From: Chromatiales bacterium
Lineage (GTDB): Bacteria > Pseudomonadota > Gammaproteobacteria > CAMYNG01
DNA: 8,014 nt
Assembly (NCBI GenBank): GCA_026990045.1
Contig: JALSIK010000415.1
Span: forward strand, 1 to 8,014
Reading direction: 5' to 3'
Positions 6,738-8,014 of this stretch are shown one piece after another. Below the pieces are notes generated by a model. It saw nothing but the letters and a program-made list of their open reading frames with translations, was not told where the DNA came from and ran no database searches. Made by a program: the position numbers and the translations under genes. How positions within the stretch are numbered: the stretch's first letter is position 1; every line of letters starts with the position of its first letter.

Positions 6738-7081
6738 AGCGTGCCGGGGCGGTGCTGCTGCTGTGCGCGGGGCTGGCCGCGGGCGCCGCGCCGGGGGCGG
6801 ACCCGGCCCCGGCGGTGGTGGAGGTGCGCACCGCCGCCGGCTTGGTGGCGCGCCTGCCCCTGGACCGGGACCGGACCCTGCGCGTGGACGGCCCCCTGGG
6901 CCAGAGCGTGGTGGAGGTGCGCGGCGGCCGTGCCCGCTTCGCCCGCGCCGCCTGCACCGGCCGCCTGTGCCTGGCCGCGGGCTGGCTGGGCCGCGACGGC
7001 GACACCGCCGCCTGCGTGCCCAACCGGGTGTACCTGCGCCTGCGCGGCGGCCCGCGCCGCTTCGACAGCATGAACTTCTGA
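6734..7081 (+). CDS. Small exported NusG domain II protein
   Basis: The product has 115 residues: a short basic start and hydrophobic stretch (KRAGAVLLLCAGLAAGAAPGA, about 2-22) that looks like a signal peptide, then a beta-rich NusG_II type domain. The diagnostic part is the spaced cysteines C74-x4-C79-x14-C94, the last in ACVPNRVYLRL, which is the usual CxPN ending of this family. Despite the name, the family is not the transcription factor NusG. Its exact role is unknown, and members are often found next to apbE or electron-transport genes. Export would put the cysteines in the periplasm or on the membrane surface, where they could be redox active or bind metal. No SGAT-like flavinylation motif is present, so it is unlikely to be an ApbE substrate. 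The GTG start overlaps the apbE stop as GTGA. C11 lies within the signal and does not form a convincing lipobox. Confidence 0.83.
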   Translation: MKRAGAVLLLCAGLAAGAAPGADPAPAVVEVRTAAGLVARLPLDRDRTLRVDGPLGQSVVEVRGGRARFARAACTGRLCLAAGWLGRDGDTAACVPNRVYLRLRGGPRRFDSMNF

Positions 7082-7171
7082 GCCCGCCCGCGGTCCACGG
7101 CAGGCGACGCCCATCGCGGCAGACGCACCGTGACCCGCACCGCGTTTCGTGACGCAGGCCGCGGAGCGCCA

Positions 7172-7187
7172 CGGTGCCGCGGCACCG
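7172..7187. repeat. Perfect 16-bp palindrome CGGTGCCGCGGCACCG
   Basis: The sequence equals its own reverse complement over all 16 bases. As RNA it would form a 6-bp GC stem with a CGCG loop, and no T-run follows, so it is a poor intrinsic terminator. It ends nine bases before TATAAT and covers the expected -35 position, which fits an operator or activator site of the tonB promoter better. Confidence 0.6.
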
Positions 7188-7202
7188 GCGAGGGCCTATA
7201 AT
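7174..7202 (+). promoter_or_regulatory. Candidate tonB promoter with perfect -10 box
   Basis: TATAAT (7197-7202) matches the sigma-70 -10 consensus exactly, in otherwise very GC-rich DNA. At 17 bases upstream the -35 position reads GTGCCG (7174-7179), only three of six, and lies inside the 16-bp palindrome. Transcription should begin about 7209-7210, that is, at or one base before an ATG. Confidence 0.6.
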
Positions 7203-7209
7203 CCACCCG

Positions 7210-7239
7210 ATGCCCGTTCCGGCCACCACCGCGCCATGA
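7210..7239 (+). CDS. Putative 9-codon leader ORF overlapping the tonB start
   Basis: ATG at 7210 opens a short frame encoding MPVPATTAP and closes with TGA at 7237-7239, overlapping the tonB ATG as ATGA. Because TATAAT ends at 7202, the transcript would start at or next to this AUG, so the ORF could be read leaderless. tonB has no Shine-Dalgarno sequence before its own ATG, so coupled re-initiation is an attractive explanation. The peptide resembles no known regulator and may be chance: ATG followed by a stop within ten codons is common. Confidence 0.3.
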   Translation: MPVPATTAP

Positions 7240-8014
7240 CCGCCGCCGCCCTGGACAGCCCGCCGTCCCCCGAGACCCTGGTGCGCGAGCGCCTGGGGCT
7301 CACCCTGTTCCTGGCCCTGGCCCTGCACGCCATCGTCATCCTCGGCGTGAGCTTCACCGCCAGCCTGCCCGAGGAGCCGCCGGTGATGAACATGGAGATC
7401 ACCCTGGTCCACCAGCATGCGCCCGAGGCCCCGGAGGAAGCCGACTACCTGGCCCAGGCCAACCAGCGGGGCGGCGGCGACGTGCGCGAGAAGGTGCGGG
7501 CCACCAGCCCCTTCTCCAACCCCAACCCGGTGGACGAACGGGGCATCGCCCCCGACAGCCGCCCGGCCCTGGCCCCGCCGCCGCTGCCGGAGCAGGAACT
7601 CCAGACCGAGCTGCTCACCGCCGACCGCGCCGAGCGCCGGGTCCCCAGCCGCGAGCAGCAGGCGCCGGTGCCGCCGGTCCCGCAGCGGCTGACCCCGGCC
7701 CAGCTGCTGGAGCGCTCGCGCGAGATCGCGCGCCTGGCGGCGGAGATCAACCGCATCAAGCAGACCTACCAGCAGAGCCCGCGCCACACCTATACCAACG
7801 GCGCCAACGCGCGCCAGTACCGCTTCGCCGCCTACCTGGACGCCTGGCGCGCCAAGGTGGAGGAGATCGGCAACCTGAACTACCCCGAGGAGGCCCTGCG
7901 CCGCAACCTGTCGGGCTCGCTGCTGCTGGACGTGGCCATCAACGCCGACGGCACCCTCAACAGCGTGCGCGTGCTGCGCTCGTCCGGGCACGAGGTGCTG
8001 GACCAGGCGGCGGC
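7236..8014 (+). CDS. tonB3: TonB3-like energy transducer TonB (3' end cut by window edge)
   Basis: This is an inner-membrane TonB-family protein that would pass proton-motive energy from ExbB/ExbD to the outer membrane. 259 residues are visible, with no stop before the edge. Residues 1-19 are cytoplasmic and about 20-42 form a single TM helix (LTLFLALALHAIVILGVSF) with His31, the counterpart of the TM histidine of E. coli TonB. The position four residues earlier is Ala27, where E. coli has Ser16. The periplasmic part has EEADYLAQANQRGGG (67-81), a Pro-rich piece (110-119 and 142-149) and a helical charged stretch (155-180). The TonB C-terminal domain begins at RQYRFAAYLDAWRAKVE (193-209), followed by LNYPEEALRRNLSGSLLLDV (214-233) and VRVLRSSGHEVLDQAA. 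The AQANQ-GGG and NLNYPEEA-RRNLSGSLLLDV features are those of P. aeruginosa PA0406 (TonB3), which also neighbours gshB and pilG. The ATG has no Shine-Dalgarno sequence. Confidence 0.9.
   Translation, partial: MTAAALDSPPSPETLVRERLGLTLFLALALHAIVILGVSFTASLPEEPPVMNMEITLVHQHAPEAPEEADYLAQANQRGGGDVREKVRATSPFSNPNPVDERGIAPDSRPALAPPPLPEQELQTELLTADRAERRVPSREQQAPVPPVPQRLTPAQLLERSREIARLAAEINRIKQTYQQSPRHTYTNGANARQYRFAAYLDAWRAKVEEIGNLNYPEEALRRNLSGSLLLDVAINADGTLNSVRVLRSSGHEVLDQAA

Larger units (their letters stand above)
7082..7235. other. Intergenic region before tonB
   Basis: This 154-base gap separates the gshB operon from tonB. The first 90 bases show no recognisable element. The rest holds a 16-bp palindrome, a TATAAT box and a 9-codon ORF, listed separately. 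There is no intrinsic terminator with a T-tract, so some read-through from the upstream operon is possible. Confidence 0.7.

Noticed and set aside
6068..7081. Plus-strand frame of 337 codons whose start lies inside apbE
   Set aside because: The first two thirds are an out-of-frame reading of apbE, rich in Pro/Arg/Gly/His. Only the last 115 codons, from GTG 6734, form a real protein (NusG_II).
5016..7991. Very long open frame (about 991 codons) on the minus strand, opposite gshB, apbE, NusG_II and tonB
   Set aside because: It is antisense to four recognised genes. The composition is Gly/Arg/Ala-rich and low complexity, with no family motifs and no promoter or ribosome site.

Overview
The window looks like chromosome from a high-GC gammaproteobacterium. 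The strong third-position G/C bias and the gene content suggest something near the Ectothiorhodospiraceae/Chromatiales, but that placement is inference. There are no mobile elements, RNA genes, CRISPR arrays or signs of recent transfer. The gene order resembles the Pseudomonas aeruginosa region that runs tonB3 - gshB - pilG - pilH - pilI - pilJ - pilK.

Left half, minus strand (4396 down to 1): the first five genes of a Pil-Chp chemosensory system, which controls type IV pili, twitching motility and surface sensing. In transcription order they are pilG and pilH (single-domain CheY-like response regulators), pilI (CheW-like adaptor), pilJ (membrane chemoreceptor) and pilK (CheR-like methyltransferase, cut by the window edge after 281 residues). 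The histidine kinase pilL/chpA is expected just outside, before base 1.

Centre (4397-4716): a 320-bp divergent intergenic region. Its AT-rich core carries candidate promoters in both directions and two operator-like palindromes. The part next to gshB is GC-rich and could form competing hairpins in a long leader.

Right half, plus strand (4717-8014): gshB (glutathione synthetase), then apbE (lipoprotein FAD:protein FMN transferase), then a small exported NusG domain II protein. The three are joined by 4-base GTGA stop/start overlaps, so they are almost certainly one translationally coupled operon. After a 154-bp gap with its own TATAAT promoter comes a TonB3-type energy transducer, cut by the right edge. 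In P. aeruginosa, TonB3 is needed for twitching and pilus assembly, so pilus-related genes flank the gshB-apbE-NusG_II block on both sides.

Most genes are ordinary members of known families. The parts most worth a second look are: the apbE/NusG_II pair inserted in this pilus neighbourhood without a visible flavinylation target; a 9-codon, apparently leaderless ORF coupled by ATGA to tonB; a perfect 16-bp palindrome over the tonB -35 position; and the palindromes in the pilG/gshB divergent promoter region. I found no clear evidence of a wholly new system.
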